In this document: positions 45,249 through 52,968 of the stretch, one piece after another | Position numbering within the stretch: the first letter of the stretch is position 1 | How the letters are laid out: every line of letters starts with the position of its first letter | Assembly (NCBI RefSeq): GCF_000422245.1 | Contig: NZ_ATHI01000026.1 | Location: 1 to 64,000, forward strand | DNA length: 64,000 nt | From: Alkalidesulfovibrio alkalitolerans DSM 16529 | GTDB lineage: Bacteria; Desulfobacterota; Desulfovibrionia; Desulfovibrionales; Desulfovibrionaceae | Direction: 5' to 3' | Made by a program: the position numbers and the translations under genes | Notes under the pieces: model-generated | Told to the model about the DNA's origin: nothing | Seen by the model: only the letters and a program-made list of their open reading frames with translations | Database searches by the model: none

Positions 45249-46655
45249 ATGCCTGATACGCGCGACCGGACCGGCTTTGCGGCGGCCATGGGTGGAATCC
45301 TCCGCCCTGCATCGTGGGCCGCGTTCGTCCTCGTCCTGATCGTCATTCTGCCGGGAATCGTCGGCGCGGCCGCCACGCCTCCGGGCCAGACGGCCGGGCA
45401 CGCGGCCGTGGGCGAAGACGACGGAGCCTGCCGGATCGCCGCCGGGTCGGCCGTCCTGCTCGACGCCGCCACCGGCCGGACCCTGTTCCAGCAGGACCCT
45501 GACAAGAGCATTCCGCCCGCATCGCTGGCCAAGGTCATGGCCATGTTCGTGGTGCTCGACGCCGTGCGCGCGGGTCTGGTCTCCCTCGACGACGAGGTGG
45601 TGATCAGCGCCGAGGCCGCCGCCACGGGCGGGTCACGCATGCATCTCAAGGAAGGCGAGACGGTCACGCTCGACAACCTGCTCAGGGGCATGGCTGTGTC
45701 CTCGGGCAACGACGCGGCCATGGCCGCGGCGGAGCACGTGGGCGTCAGTGTCGCGGCCTTTGTCGCGGCCATGAACGCCAAGGCCGCTCTCCTGGGCATG
45801 GAACGCACCGTCTTCGTCAATCCCACGGGCCTGCCCGCCAAGGGCCAGACCACCACGGCCCACGACATGGCCGTGATGACCAGGGAATACCTGCGGGCGC
45901 ACCCCAAGGCGCTCGATTACCACTCGCAGACGCGCCTCGTGCACAACGGGGTGCGGACCCGCAACAAGAACCCGCTGCTCGATGCCTGCGAAGGAGCGGA
46001 CGGGCTGAAGACCGGCTGGATCAGGGCCTCGGGCTACAATCTCATCACCACGGTCAAGCGCGGCGAAACGCGCCTCGTTGGCGTGATACTGGGGGCCAAG
46101 ACCCCGGACATGCGCTCGCGCGAGAATCTGCGTCTGATGGAGGCCGGCTTCACCGCGCTCGAGCATTCGCTGACCGTGAACGAGGCGTTGCCCCAGGTCG
46201 CGGTTCCCGAGCCAGCCCCTCCCCCGGCCGCGAAAAAGGCCCCCGCCTCGAAGAAATCCGTCGCCAAGCCCGCGCCGAAGCAGGCCGCCCCGAAGAAGGC
46301 CGAGTCGCGGGTGGTGGCCGAAATAAGCGACAAGCGGCTCACGGTCGTCTCTGATGTCCCGAAGTCGGGCGCGTCGGTCAAACCAGCCGTCAAGAAAGCC
46401 GATCCCAAGCCTGCCGCCAAAAAATCCGAGTCCAAGAAGTCCGATCCCAAAAAAGCCGCGCAGGCCAAGGCCCAGCCAGCGGCCAAGAAGGCGGAGAAGA
46501 AACCCGCAGCACAAACCGCCGCCAAAGTCGCCAAGGCCGAGGCCGCTGGGAAAAAGCCCACCCAGAAGGCGGAATCCAAGGCCATGTCGGCACCGAAGAA
46601 GCCGACCCAAAAGACGGACCCGAAGACTACAGCCAAGGCTGAGTCCGCGCAGTAG
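45249..46655 (+). CDS. D-alanyl-D-alanine carboxypeptidase with basic C-terminal tail
   Basis: A 468-residue class C low-molecular-mass PBP that trims D-Ala from peptidoglycan stems. The export helix is near residues 20-42. Active-site motifs are S92-LAK95, S152-GN and K254-TG, all intact. The catalytic domain ends near 310. The last 150 residues are a low-complexity tail rich in Lys, Ala and Pro, with repeats of the KKAxxKKxxPK type, unlike the amphipathic anchor helix of ordinary DacA. Such a tail could bind the acidic cell wall or outer-membrane anions. The start has AGGGAGA upstream; an ATG at 45228 is poorer. Confidence 0.88.
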   Translation: MPDTRDRTGFAAAMGGILRPASWAAFVLVLIVILPGIVGAAATPPGQTAGHAAVGEDDGACRIAAGSAVLLDAATGRTLFQQDPDKSIPPASLAKVMAMFVVLDAVRAGLVSLDDEVVISAEAAATGGSRMHLKEGETVTLDNLLRGMAVSSGNDAAMAAAEHVGVSVAAFVAAMNAKAALLGMERTVFVNPTGLPAKGQTTTAHDMAVMTREYLRAHPKALDYHSQTRLVHNGVRTRNKNPLLDACEGADGLKTGWIRASGYNLITTVKRGETRLVGVILGAKTPDMRSRENLRLMEAGFTALEHSLTVNEALPQVAVPEPAPPPAAKKAPASKKSVAKPAPKQAAPKKAESRVVAEISDKRLTVVSDVPKSGASVKPAVKKADPKPAAKKSESKKSDPKKAAQAKAQPAAKKAEKKPAAQTAAKVAKAEAAGKKPTQKAESKAMSAPKKPTQKTDPKTTAKAESAQ

Positions 46656-46720
46656 TTCCCTGCAAGGCGGCGTTGTATGACGCGCCTGGCATCTGTTGAG
46701 CCGTGCCGCGTTTTCGGGTT

Positions 46721-47290
46721 ATGGCGAAGAACATGAACGACGGTCCCGGCTATTCCGGCAGTGCCGCATCTTCAGCCTCGTTCGATGCGCTGCACGTCCA
46801 TCTGCGTGCAGACTTGGCGGACGACATAGCCACGCTCGGCGCGCGACTTTTGGCGCGCGGCCGGATGCTGGTCACGGCGGAATCGTGCACCGCCGGCCTA
46901 GTGGCGTATCTGCTGACCACTGTGCCCGGAGCCTCGGACTGGTTCGCTGGCGGAGTGGTGGCCTACTCCCTTGAAGCCAAGGAGCGGCTGCTCGGCGTGC
47001 CGCGCGGAATTCTCGACGCGCACGGCGCGGTCAGCCGCGAGACCGTGCGCGCCATGGGCAAAGGCGCGCTCGACCGCTTCGGCGCACAGGCTGCGGTGTC
47101 CGTGTCCGGCGTGGCCGGTCCCACGGGCGGCACGGCCGCGACCCCGGTGGGCACGGTTGTCGTCGGTTGGGCCTGGCCGGACGGGGCGGACGAGCAAATT
47201 TTCAGCTTCGCGGGCGACCGGGCTGCGGTCACGGCCCAGGCCGCGTGCGCGGCCATCGGCGGGCTATTGGCCCGGATCGGGGAGGGCTGA
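46721..47290 (+). CDS. pncC: CinA-like nicotinamide-nucleotide amidase
   Basis: A protein of about 190 residues of the CinA C-terminal family, which deamidates NMN to nicotinate mononucleotide in pyridine salvage. Signatures: VTAESCTAGLVAYLLT, the GGVVAYSLEAKERLLGV segment, GAVSRETVRAMGKGAL and SVSGVAGPTGGT. The N-terminal 25 residues are extra and poorly conserved. There is no good ribosome-binding site; GTG at 46703 and ATG at 46733 are alternative starts. It overlaps thpR, and it complements pncB-pncA at 13.8 kb. Confidence 0.88.
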   Translation: MAKNMNDGPGYSGSAASSASFDALHVHLRADLADDIATLGARLLARGRMLVTAESCTAGLVAYLLTTVPGASDWFAGGVVAYSLEAKERLLGVPRGILDAHGAVSRETVRAMGKGALDRFGAQAAVSVSGVAGPTGGTAATPVGTVVVGWAWPDGADEQIFSFAGDRAAVTAQAACAAIGGLLARIGEG

Positions 47291-47910
47291 TGCGGGTCTT
47301 CGTCGGCCTGGATCTGCCGCCCTCTTTCCAGGATGAGCTGGCCAGGCTCGTGGCGCGCGCTCGCGCCGCCTCACGCGCGGACGTGCGTCCCACCCGGCCC
47401 GGCGCGTGGCACCTGACGCTCGCCTTTGTGGGCGAAATTCCCGCTGAACGAATCAACGTCCTGCGCGAGGCCCTGTGCGGCGTGCGCCACCCCGTGTTCC
47501 CGCTCACGCCCGGCGGCTTCGGCGGCTTTCCCGATTCGTCTCGGCCGCGCGTGCTCTGGGTGGGGCTTGCCCAGGGCGGCGTGGAATGCGCCGGACTCGC
47601 GGTCAAGGTGCGCGAGGCGCTTGCGGCGCGCGGCGTGGCCTGTGACGACAAGCCGTTCGTGCCGCATCTGACAGTGGCCAGGGTCGGAAGTTGCGGTCGG
47701 CGGGACATCGAGCCCTGGCTCGCGGCCATGGCCGCGACGCGCTGGCCCACGACCCTGGCGCGGGAGTTCGTGCTCTTCGAAAGCCAGCTTGGTTGCGGGG
47801 GGCCGGTGTACGGGAAATTGGCCGTCTTTCCGCTTGATGGCGGGGATGACGGGCAGGAGCCGCCGGGGCTGGCGCAGACTGTGGATCGCCGCGAGACCGG
47901 GGCGGCCTGA
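47290..47910 (+). CDS. thpR: RNA 2',3'-cyclic phosphodiesterase ThpR
   Basis: A 206-residue 2H phosphoesterase. The two catalytic HxTx motifs are HLTLAF (around residue 40) and HLTVAR (around residue 128). Family members open 2',3'-cyclic RNA ends and were first described as 2'-5' RNA ligases. The last 25 residues extend beyond the fold. The start overlaps the preceding amidase stop (TGATG), a pairing common in bacteria. Confidence 0.92.
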   Translation: MRVFVGLDLPPSFQDELARLVARARAASRADVRPTRPGAWHLTLAFVGEIPAERINVLREALCGVRHPVFPLTPGGFGGFPDSSRPRVLWVGLAQGGVECAGLAVKVREALAARGVACDDKPFVPHLTVARVGSCGRRDIEPWLAAMAATRWPTTLAREFVLFESQLGCGGPVYGKLAVFPLDGGDDGQEPPGLAQTVDRRETGAA

Positions 47911-48004
47911 GGGCCTCGCGGCGCAACGACAAACGCCGGACCAGGCGCGCGCGAGGTCCGGCATTTTCGTGCGCCGTGCATCCGGCGCGTTTCGAGCGGC
48001 CCGC
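47911..48004 (-). repeat. Covarying hairpin repeat, copy R5
   Basis: On the minus strand the element starts GGGCCGCTCGAAACGC..GGATGCACGGCGCACGAAAA, matching the left box of the other copies. Central arms GCCGGACC / GGTCCGGC surround a GC-rich loop instead of the CGTAT..ATACG core. The same hairpin serves as the thpR terminator. Confidence 0.7.
47935..47967 (+). terminator. Terminator of pncC-thpR
   Basis: GCCGGACC / GGTCCGGC hairpin with a 12-base loop followed by ATTTT, 24 bases after the thpR stop. Confidence 0.65.
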
Positions 48005-48039
48005 AAAGGCGTCTTGGGAGACGTCCTCGGGTCGTCGGA

Positions 48040-48528
48040 TTAGACGTAGTCGCCGCGATTGAACTTGATGGTTTCCGTCACGGAAAGAATTTCCATCTCA
48101 TCCACCAGCGACTTCAGTTCGGGATTTTTGGACGCGAGATCGGGATTCTCGGTCTTGATGCGTTCCACTTCGCCGCCGATGCGCGCGAGAACGGCATAGG
48201 CGTCCTTCAGCCCCGCTTCCTCGCCGGGCGTTTCAAGCCGTTGGGCGTACTCTTCCCATTCGCCCAGAAGGCGTTCGATGTTGTCCATGATCGTTCGCTC
48301 CGCCTGCTGGTTTGGGGCGACAGGGGCATTCACGTGCAGCAGGGGACTCGTCCCCAGCGGCTTCACACCCGCGCCTTCGACCTGTGCAGGCCCCGCGTCC
48401 TGCCTCATGGCGTCCAACTCGCGCGCAAGCAGATCGCCGAACATCCCGCACTTCTCGGATGTTTTGCGGGCCGTGCGTTCGGCCTCCTGCTGCTCGACGG
48501 CGCCGACGTGATCGTTGGTGATCTTCAT
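48040..48528 (-). CDS. Conserved-looking protein of unknown function, sigma-54 controlled
   Basis: A 162-residue cytosolic protein without recognised domains. The N-terminal half is polar and probably flexible. The C-terminal half (IMDNIERLLGEWEEYAQRLE to VERIKTENPDLASKNPELKSLVDEM, given as ends) is helical and acidic, closing with SVTETIKFNRGDYV. The start at 48528 is preferred over the Met two codons upstream because GGAAGAGGAG then has normal spacing. A strong sigma-54 promoter lies 33 bases upstream. In Desulfovibrio-type bacteria RpoN often drives flagellar or surface genes, so a motility role is possible but not shown. Confidence 0.75.
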   Translation of the reverse strand: MKITNDHVGAVEQQEAERTARKTSEKCGMFGDLLARELDAMRQDAGPAQVEGAGVKPLGTSPLLHVNAPVAPNQQAERTIMDNIERLLGEWEEYAQRLETPGEEAGLKDAYAVLARIGGEVERIKTENPDLASKNPELKSLVDEMEILSVTETIKFNRGDYV

Positions 48529-48849
48529 GGCCATCTCCTCTTCCGGTTTGGCCCTGGAAAAGCAAGAATCCTGCCAACCTTATTGACGTCCCAACATATC
48601 GGAAGGATTCGAAATTCTCTTTAGGTTGCGGAGGAATTTTTTGCCCCCGCTAGGCGTCTTGCACCTCGCGCTGCCATTTCCGGCATCAAGATTCAAAAAT
48701 ACAGGGGAACAAAGCTCTTGTCTATGCGCCCAGCATCTGGCAAAAAATACAAAGACCCGTATGGCGGCGCGGAAGCGGTCGGGTCTGCGGATGGATTTGC
48801 CGCGCCGAGCATGTGAGGCGGCCTTGCACGAGGCCGGGAGGTGATTGCC
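48529..48849. other. Intergenic region unknown gene / universal stress protein
   Basis: 321 bases between divergent genes. It holds the sigma-54 promoter of the minus-strand gene. On the plus-strand side a GACCCG..CGGGTC hairpin at about 48760-48786 is the only structure noticed. A 72-codon frame at 48626-48844 lacks a ribosome-binding site and is not called. Confidence 0.5.
48561..48576 (-). promoter_or_regulatory. Sigma-54 (-24/-12) promoter of the 162-residue protein gene
   Basis: On the minus strand TGGCAGGATTCTTGCT matches the consensus at all defined bases but one. The start would fall near 48549, leaving a leader of about 20 bases that contains GGAAGAGGAG. Confidence 0.8.
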
Positions 48850-49305
48850 ATGGCACAGATCAAGCGGATTTTATGCGCGGTTGATTTTTCCGAGGCGAGC
48901 CCGCTCGTTGCGTCGTACGCCAAGCTTCTGGCCCAGGGCCTCGACGCCGAGGTTCTGGTGCTGTACGTCGCGCCGTCGCTCTCGCAGTACGTGGGCTTCC
49001 ACGTGCCGCCGAGTTCCATCGAGACCTTCGTCAAGGACATCGTTCAGGGGGCGGACGCCACCATGGAGAAGTTCCTGGACGAGAACTTCGCGGGCGTCCG
49101 CGCCCAGGGCGAGGTCGCCACGGGCTATGCGGCCGAGGAGATTCTCAACCACGCCAAGGACCAGAAGGTGGATATGATCATCATGGGCACCCACGGCCGC
49201 AAGGGAATCGATCGTATTCTTTTCGGCTCCGTGGCCGAGAAGGTGGTCAAGTCGGCCATCTGCCCGGTTCTGACCGTGCGCCCCGAGAAGTACGCGACCG
49301 AGTAG
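48850..49305 (+). CDS. Universal stress protein
   Basis: A 151-residue UspA-fold protein. It starts KRILCAVDFSEASPLVASYAK and ends with the ATP-binding signature GTHGRKGIDRILFGSVAEKV followed by PVLTV, so it belongs to the nucleotide-binding branch. GGGAGG lies 8 bases before the ATG. Universal stress proteins accumulate under starvation and redox stress; the exact role here is not shown. A perfect hairpin about 100 bases downstream probably ends transcription. Confidence 0.93.
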   Translation: MAQIKRILCAVDFSEASPLVASYAKLLAQGLDAEVLVLYVAPSLSQYVGFHVPPSSIETFVKDIVQGADATMEKFLDENFAGVRAQGEVATGYAAEEILNHAKDQKVDMIIMGTHGRKGIDRILFGSVAEKVVKSAICPVLTVRPEKYATE

Positions 49306-49371
49306 CCCGGCCGGTCCGATCAGGCCAAGCCGAGGGAGGGCCGATTCTTCCCTGGGAAGCGTCGGCCCGTC

Positions 49372-49494
49372 AGGCTGCTCAAAAAGCCCTGGATGCACGG
49401 GCGCACAAAAAGTTCAAACCCTCGCGTATTGGCAATACGCGAGGGTTTGAACTTTTCGCCGCAACGCCGCAGGCGGCGTCTTTTCAGTGGTCTG
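49372..49494 (+). repeat. Covarying hairpin repeat, copy R2
   Basis: Left box GGCTGCTCAAAAAGCCC..GGATGCACGGGCGCACAAAA, then a perfect 23-bp inverted repeat around GGC, then GCAACGCCGCAGGCGGCGTC and TTTTCAGTGGTCTG. Aligned with R1 (minus) and R3 (minus), outer boxes are conserved while the central arm sequence differs. Confidence 0.85.
49408..49456. terminator. Perfect 23-bp hairpin, bidirectional terminator
   Basis: Arms 49408-49430 and 49434-49456 are exactly complementary, with a 3-base loop. They begin AAAAGTTC and end GAACTTTT, so transcripts from either side meet a stem followed by T residues. It lies between the convergent universal stress protein and TPR genes. Confidence 0.85.
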
Positions 49495-50295
49495 TCAGGC
49501 AAGGTTCTTGGCGGCGAGATACTTCAGGAACTTGCCCGCTTCCTCGAACTGGGGATTGATCTCCAGCGCCTTTTCCAGGGAGGCCTTGGCGGCCGCGAAA
49601 TCGCCCATCTCGAAGAAGACCCGGCCTCGGTTGTAGTGCAGGTTCTCGTCCATGGGCGAGAGTTCCGCGGCCCGCGAATAGAATTCGAGCGACTGGCCGA
49701 AGAGTTTGTTCTTGCGCAGGTTGATCCCGAACTCGTTGAACAGGTGTTTGTGCTCGGATTCGAAAGCCGCGTCGAGCTTGACCAGACGCTTGAGGATGTC
49801 CTCGGCCTTGGCGGACTCGCCGCGCGCCATGTAGCACAGACCAATGCCGAAATTGGCGCGCACGTTGTCCTCGTCCACCTTCAGGGCGTTGCCGTACTCC
49901 ATCTCCGCCGAGTAGGTCTCCCCACGCTGGCGGTGACGGTCCGCGCGCGCCAGGGTCTTTTGCAGCTCCCGCATCTTGGGGAAGACTTCCTTCTGGTAGA
50001 ACTCGGGCTCGGGAACGTATTTTTCGAGGAGTTCCTCCTTGCCGATGGTCTCCTTGTCGCCGCTGGGAACGAGGCCGGTGTTCAGCGCCTGCAGCTCGAT
50101 CTCGCCCGCGTCGTTCTCCTCGGCAAAGTAGTAGGCCTGCTGCACGGTCTTGCGCTGGGTCACGCCCGTGCCGACCTTGACGAGCTTCTGGGTGGAGAAG
50201 ACGCCCCGGATCTTGTTGTTTTCAAGCATGGTGAGGCCGGATTTCGATTCGTCCGCCATGAACAGTCCGCCCGGTTGAGTTGCTGAGGAGCGCAT
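49495..50295 (-). CDS. TPR-repeat protein
   Basis: A 266-residue cytosolic protein. The N-terminal 110 residues are a distinct segment (LTMLENNKIRGVFSTQKLVKVGTGVTQRKT) of the kind seen in Desulfovibrio-type TPR proteins. The C-terminal half has four or five TPRs (RGETYSAEMEYGNALKVDED, NKLFGQSLEFYSRAAELSPMD, GDFAAAKASLEKALEINPQ). It probably mediates protein contacts; no partner is indicated. The start at 50295 has GGAG at normal spacing; Met at 50259 is a credible alternative. Confidence 0.85.
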   Translation of the reverse strand: MRSSATQPGGLFMADESKSGLTMLENNKIRGVFSTQKLVKVGTGVTQRKTVQQAYYFAEENDAGEIELQALNTGLVPSGDKETIGKEELLEKYVPEPEFYQKEVFPKMRELQKTLARADRHRQRGETYSAEMEYGNALKVDEDNVRANFGIGLCYMARGESAKAEDILKRLVKLDAAFESEHKHLFNEFGINLRKNKLFGQSLEFYSRAAELSPMDENLHYNRGRVFFEMGDFAAAKASLEKALEINPQFEEAGKFLKYLAAKNLA

Positions 50296-50458
50296 GGTCA
50301 CTCCGCAATGTAGGGAATCGGCGGTTTTTTCGCAACAGCGGGCGCGACGCGGGTGTCTTGCGGCCGCCATGCAAACGCCACGAAAAGGTTGACTATTTTC
50401 TGGTGGAGGGGCTTTTTCGCCAAAAGGGCGTTTGAGCTTGATGACAAGCGCCTGTGCA

Positions 50459-50500
50459 GGCCGTTCAAAAAGCCTCGGATGCAAAGCGCAAAAAATCAAG
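50459..50500 (+). repeat. Covarying hairpin repeat, half copy R4
   Basis: GGCCGTTCAAAAAGCC and GGATGCAAAGCGCAAAAAA match the left box of the family. The central hairpin and right box are missing, so this is a decayed or truncated copy. The surrounding 280-base gap holds no gene. Confidence 0.65.
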
Positions 50501-50578
50501 GCTTACGAGCTACAAACAAGCGGGGGTTGGATTATTCATAGCTCCACAGCGGATGATGGGACCCTTGGGAGGCCTGAT

Positions 50579-51004
50579 TCAGTCTCGACGAATCCGCCTG
50601 CGCAGGGCAAGCCGGGCCATGGTCAGAACGAACAGCGCCATGATCCCGCCCAGATGGGCCAGGACGACCGTCTGGGCGGCCACGGGCGGCAACGCGCCCC
50701 ACACGGTGTTGTGCGCCACGTGCATGAGTCCAGTGACGATGACGGCCAGATAGACCCCGGCGCGCAGGTACAGGCCGGGAGTCGCCCGTCGCGGCCCCGC
50801 CAGCCAGACTGTGACCGTCCACCCGGCCAGGAGCAGGAACAGGGCGGCGGCCGCATAGTGCACGGCTGAGGTCGCCGAATAGTCGGCCAGCCAGCCAAGG
50901 CCCGGCAGGTCGGCGATATGATAGCGCTTCATGATCGGCATCTGGGCGAAGCCGGTCAGGGCCAGCACGGCCACAAGGGCGGCCCAGGCGTTCTTACGGT
51001 TCAT
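50579..51004 (-). CDS. Four-helix membrane protein, possible b-type cytochrome subunit
   Basis: A 141-residue protein with four hydrophobic segments and His residues placed near their ends (KRYH at 30-33, VHYAAAAL, LMHVAHNTVWG, LAHLGG). Paired histidines in helices are what a diheme quinone-facing subunit needs, but the pairing cannot be proven by eye. It overlaps the Fe-S protein gene by 11 bases, so the two are made together. It likely anchors or exchanges electrons with the exported Fe-S protein. No catalytic subunit is adjacent. Confidence 0.7.
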   Translation of the reverse strand: MNRKNAWAALVAVLALTGFAQMPIMKRYHIADLPGLGWLADYSATSAVHYAAAALFLLLAGWTVTVWLAGPRRATPGLYLRAGVYLAVIVTGLMHVAHNTVWGALPPVAAQTVVLAHLGGIMALFVLTMARLALRRRIRRD

Positions 51005-52010
51005 GGCGGTCCTTCTGGGAGTCTTTTCTGCGTCCGGCGAGGATCGCGAGCACTCCGGCGGCGATTCCGGCCAGCGGCGCGCCAAGCACGGCGGCCGCGT
51101 ACTTTTCCTCGTTGCGCATGACCGAGGGGGCGTCCGGGAAGCCGGGACGCCCGGGCCCCGTGCCCACAGCCGCGTCGAGCAGTTCGAAGGGTACGGGCGA
51201 GAGATAGATGGTGTTGGTGCCGCCGTTCTCGTCCAGGCCGTAGAGGAAATGGCCGCGCTCGGCCGCCAGGGTCTTGGCCCTGGCCACGATCTCGTCGCGC
51301 GGGCCGATCTGTTGCACGTCCATGGGACATGCCTCGATGCAGGCGGGCAGGCCGCCCGATTCCACCCGGTCCTGGCAGCGATCGCACTTGAACATCACGC
51401 CGTTGCCCGCGAAGGCGGGCAGAAGATCGAGATAAAGCCCAACGCCCGATTGGCGCTGTGGAATGCTCCAGGGACAGACGTCGCGGCACTTGGCCCCGCC
51501 CAGGCAGGTGGACTCGTCGATGCGCACTGCGCCGTTCGTCTCGCGCCGGGCCGCGCCGAAGGGGCAGAGCTTGGCGCAGGGCGGATTGACACAGTGCAGG
51601 CAACGCCTGGGCGCATGGACGAGATGGGTCCTTCCCTGGTATGTGACCTCGGCGCTTTGGATGAAAAGACGGGTGTAGGGCGTCAGGCGATCGTCCACGT
51701 GCTTTTTGTCCGAGAAGTCCTCGGGCTTGGCGCGCGCCGGATACATCGTCGGGATGGGCCGCACCGGCTCGGGCACGTGATCCATGGAGCGCGTCCGGCA
51801 GGCCTCGACGCAGGCCCCGCAGCCGATGCAGCGGGAAAGGTCGATCAACGTGGCCAGCTCGATGGTTCTGGGCGCTGATGATGCCGTGGCGGCCTTGGCC
51901 GTGCCAGGGGCGAGACAGGCCGCGCCTGCGGCCGCGAGCCCGCCCAGGAAGGCCCGCCTGGACAGGCCGCGTTCTTTTGCCGGAGTCGTTTCTTCGGGGT
52001 TCTTGCTCAT
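50994..52010 (-). CDS. Tat-exported 4x[4Fe-4S] electron-transfer protein (HybA-like)
   Basis: A 338-residue periplasmic electron carrier. A Tat signal LSRRAFLGGLAAAG lies at about residues 16-29. Four cluster-binding groups follow: CIGCGACVEAC; CLHCVNPPCAKLC; CLGGAKCRDVC; and CDRC..CIEAC. A C-terminal hydrophobic segment (APLAGIAAGVLAILAG) would anchor it in the membrane, as in HybA. The start MSKNPEET at 52010 is the first that gives a proper Tat signal. Its operon partner is the small membrane protein downstream. The pair lacks any molybdopterin or hydrogenase subunit nearby. Confidence 0.88.
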   Translation of the reverse strand: MSKNPEETTPAKERGLSRRAFLGGLAAAGAACLAPGTAKAATASSAPRTIELATLIDLSRCIGCGACVEACRTRSMDHVPEPVRPIPTMYPARAKPEDFSDKKHVDDRLTPYTRLFIQSAEVTYQGRTHLVHAPRRCLHCVNPPCAKLCPFGAARRETNGAVRIDESTCLGGAKCRDVCPWSIPQRQSGVGLYLDLLPAFAGNGVMFKCDRCQDRVESGGLPACIEACPMDVQQIGPRDEIVARAKTLAAERGHFLYGLDENGGTNTIYLSPVPFELLDAAVGTGPGRPGFPDAPSVMRNEEKYAAAVLGAPLAGIAAGVLAILAGRRKDSQKDRHEP

Positions 52011-52036
52011 GTCGGTTCCATATTCAAAGGAGATTG

Positions 52037-52061
52037 CACTATACCCTGTGCCGGTATAGTG
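52037..52061. promoter_or_regulatory. Palindromic operator Fe-S protein / glutaminyl cyclase
   Basis: CACTATACC-CTGTGCC-GGTATAGTG is a perfect 9-bp inverted repeat with a 7-base spacer, midway between divergent genes. On the plus strand TATAAT follows immediately (52062-52067), so a bound regulator would occlude the promoter of the cyclase gene. No regulator is encoded next to it. Confidence 0.65.
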
Positions 52062-52080
52062 TATAATTCGGGTTCGAAAA

Positions 52081-52968
52081 ATGTCCAGATCATTTTTGCG
52101 TGGCCGACTCCTTTTTTTCGCCCTGCTCGCGGCGGGGCTCGCCCTGGCCTGCGCCGGGCAGGTGCGCGGCGAAGCGTCTGCGCCGGTGCTTCCGGCGCGA
52201 ATCGTTGCTGCATACCCGCACGATCCTTTGGCCTTCACCCAGGGGCTGGTCATGCTCGGACCGCACCTCGTGGAGAGCACCGGGCTTTACGGCCGCTCGG
52301 AGCTGCGCCTCGTGGAGATCGAGAGCGGACGGGTGCTTTCCCGCTCGCGGCTGTCCGGCCGCCTCTTCGGCGAGGGCGTGGCCGTGGCGCCCGGCGTGGG
52401 CGGCTTGGTCGCGCCGCACGCCCCGGCCATCGTCCAACTCACCTGGCAGGAGGGCAAGGCCCTGGTCTACGACGCCGCGACCTTCGACATCCTTGGTGAA
52501 TTCCGCTACCAGGGAGAGGGCTGGGGGTTGGCCTTCGACGGACGCCGCCTGCTCATGTCCAATGGCTCGTCGCGCCTCTCCTTCCGCGATCCCGCCACAT
52601 TCGAGGAGCGCGGCTGCGTGGTCGTGAAGGACGGCGGACGCGAGGTGGTGGGGTTGAACGAACTGGCCTGGCTGCCGCCGGGCGTGGGCCCTGGGAGCGG
52701 CTCCGAGGGGCTCGTGCTGGCCAACGTCTGGCAATCGGTCCACGTCGTGGCCGTGGACCCGGAAAGCGGCGAGGTACGCTGGCGGCTCGACCTTTCCGAG
52801 GCCTGGCAGCGAAGTGGCCACGCTGGCAGCGAGCGCAACGTGCCTAACGGCTTGGCTTACGACGAGCGTAATGGGCGGCTCTTGGCCACAGGAAAATTCT
52901 GGCCCTGGCTCTTCGCCCTGGAAATACCCCAAGCGCTGCCCCGCGAGGGCGGCCGAGAGACGCCATGA
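52081..52968 (+). CDS. Glutaminyl-peptide cyclotransferase
   Basis: A 295-residue exported enzyme of the bacterial/plant-type glutaminyl cyclase family (five-bladed beta-propeller) that converts N-terminal Gln to pyroglutamate. The N-terminus (LLFFALLAAGLALACAG) is a signal peptide, possibly a lipoprotein signal. Family motifs are YPHDPLAFTQGL, STGLYGRSELR, GEGWGLAFDG and NVPNGLAYD. TATAAT ends only 13 bases before the ATG, so the leader is very short and no ribosome-binding site is evident. It overlaps the next gene by 4 bases. Confidence 0.9.
   Translation: MSRSFLRGRLLFFALLAAGLALACAGQVRGEASAPVLPARIVAAYPHDPLAFTQGLVMLGPHLVESTGLYGRSELRLVEIESGRVLSRSRLSGRLFGEGVAVAPGVGGLVAPHAPAIVQLTWQEGKALVYDAATFDILGEFRYQGEGWGLAFDGRRLLMSNGSSRLSFRDPATFEERGCVVVKDGGREVVGLNELAWLPPGVGPGSGSEGLVLANVWQSVHVVAVDPESGEVRWRLDLSEAWQRSGHAGSERNVPNGLAYDERNGRLLATGKFWPWLFALEIPQALPREGGRETP

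Noticed and set aside
46688-46703. Sigma-54 promoter for the CinA-like gene
   Set aside because: TGGCATCTGTTGAGCC has correct spacing but lacks TT before the GC and lies too close to the possible starts.
48626-48844. 72-codon frame upstream of the universal stress protein
   Set aside because: No ribosome-binding site, no recognisable sequence, and it overlaps the leader of the stress-protein gene.
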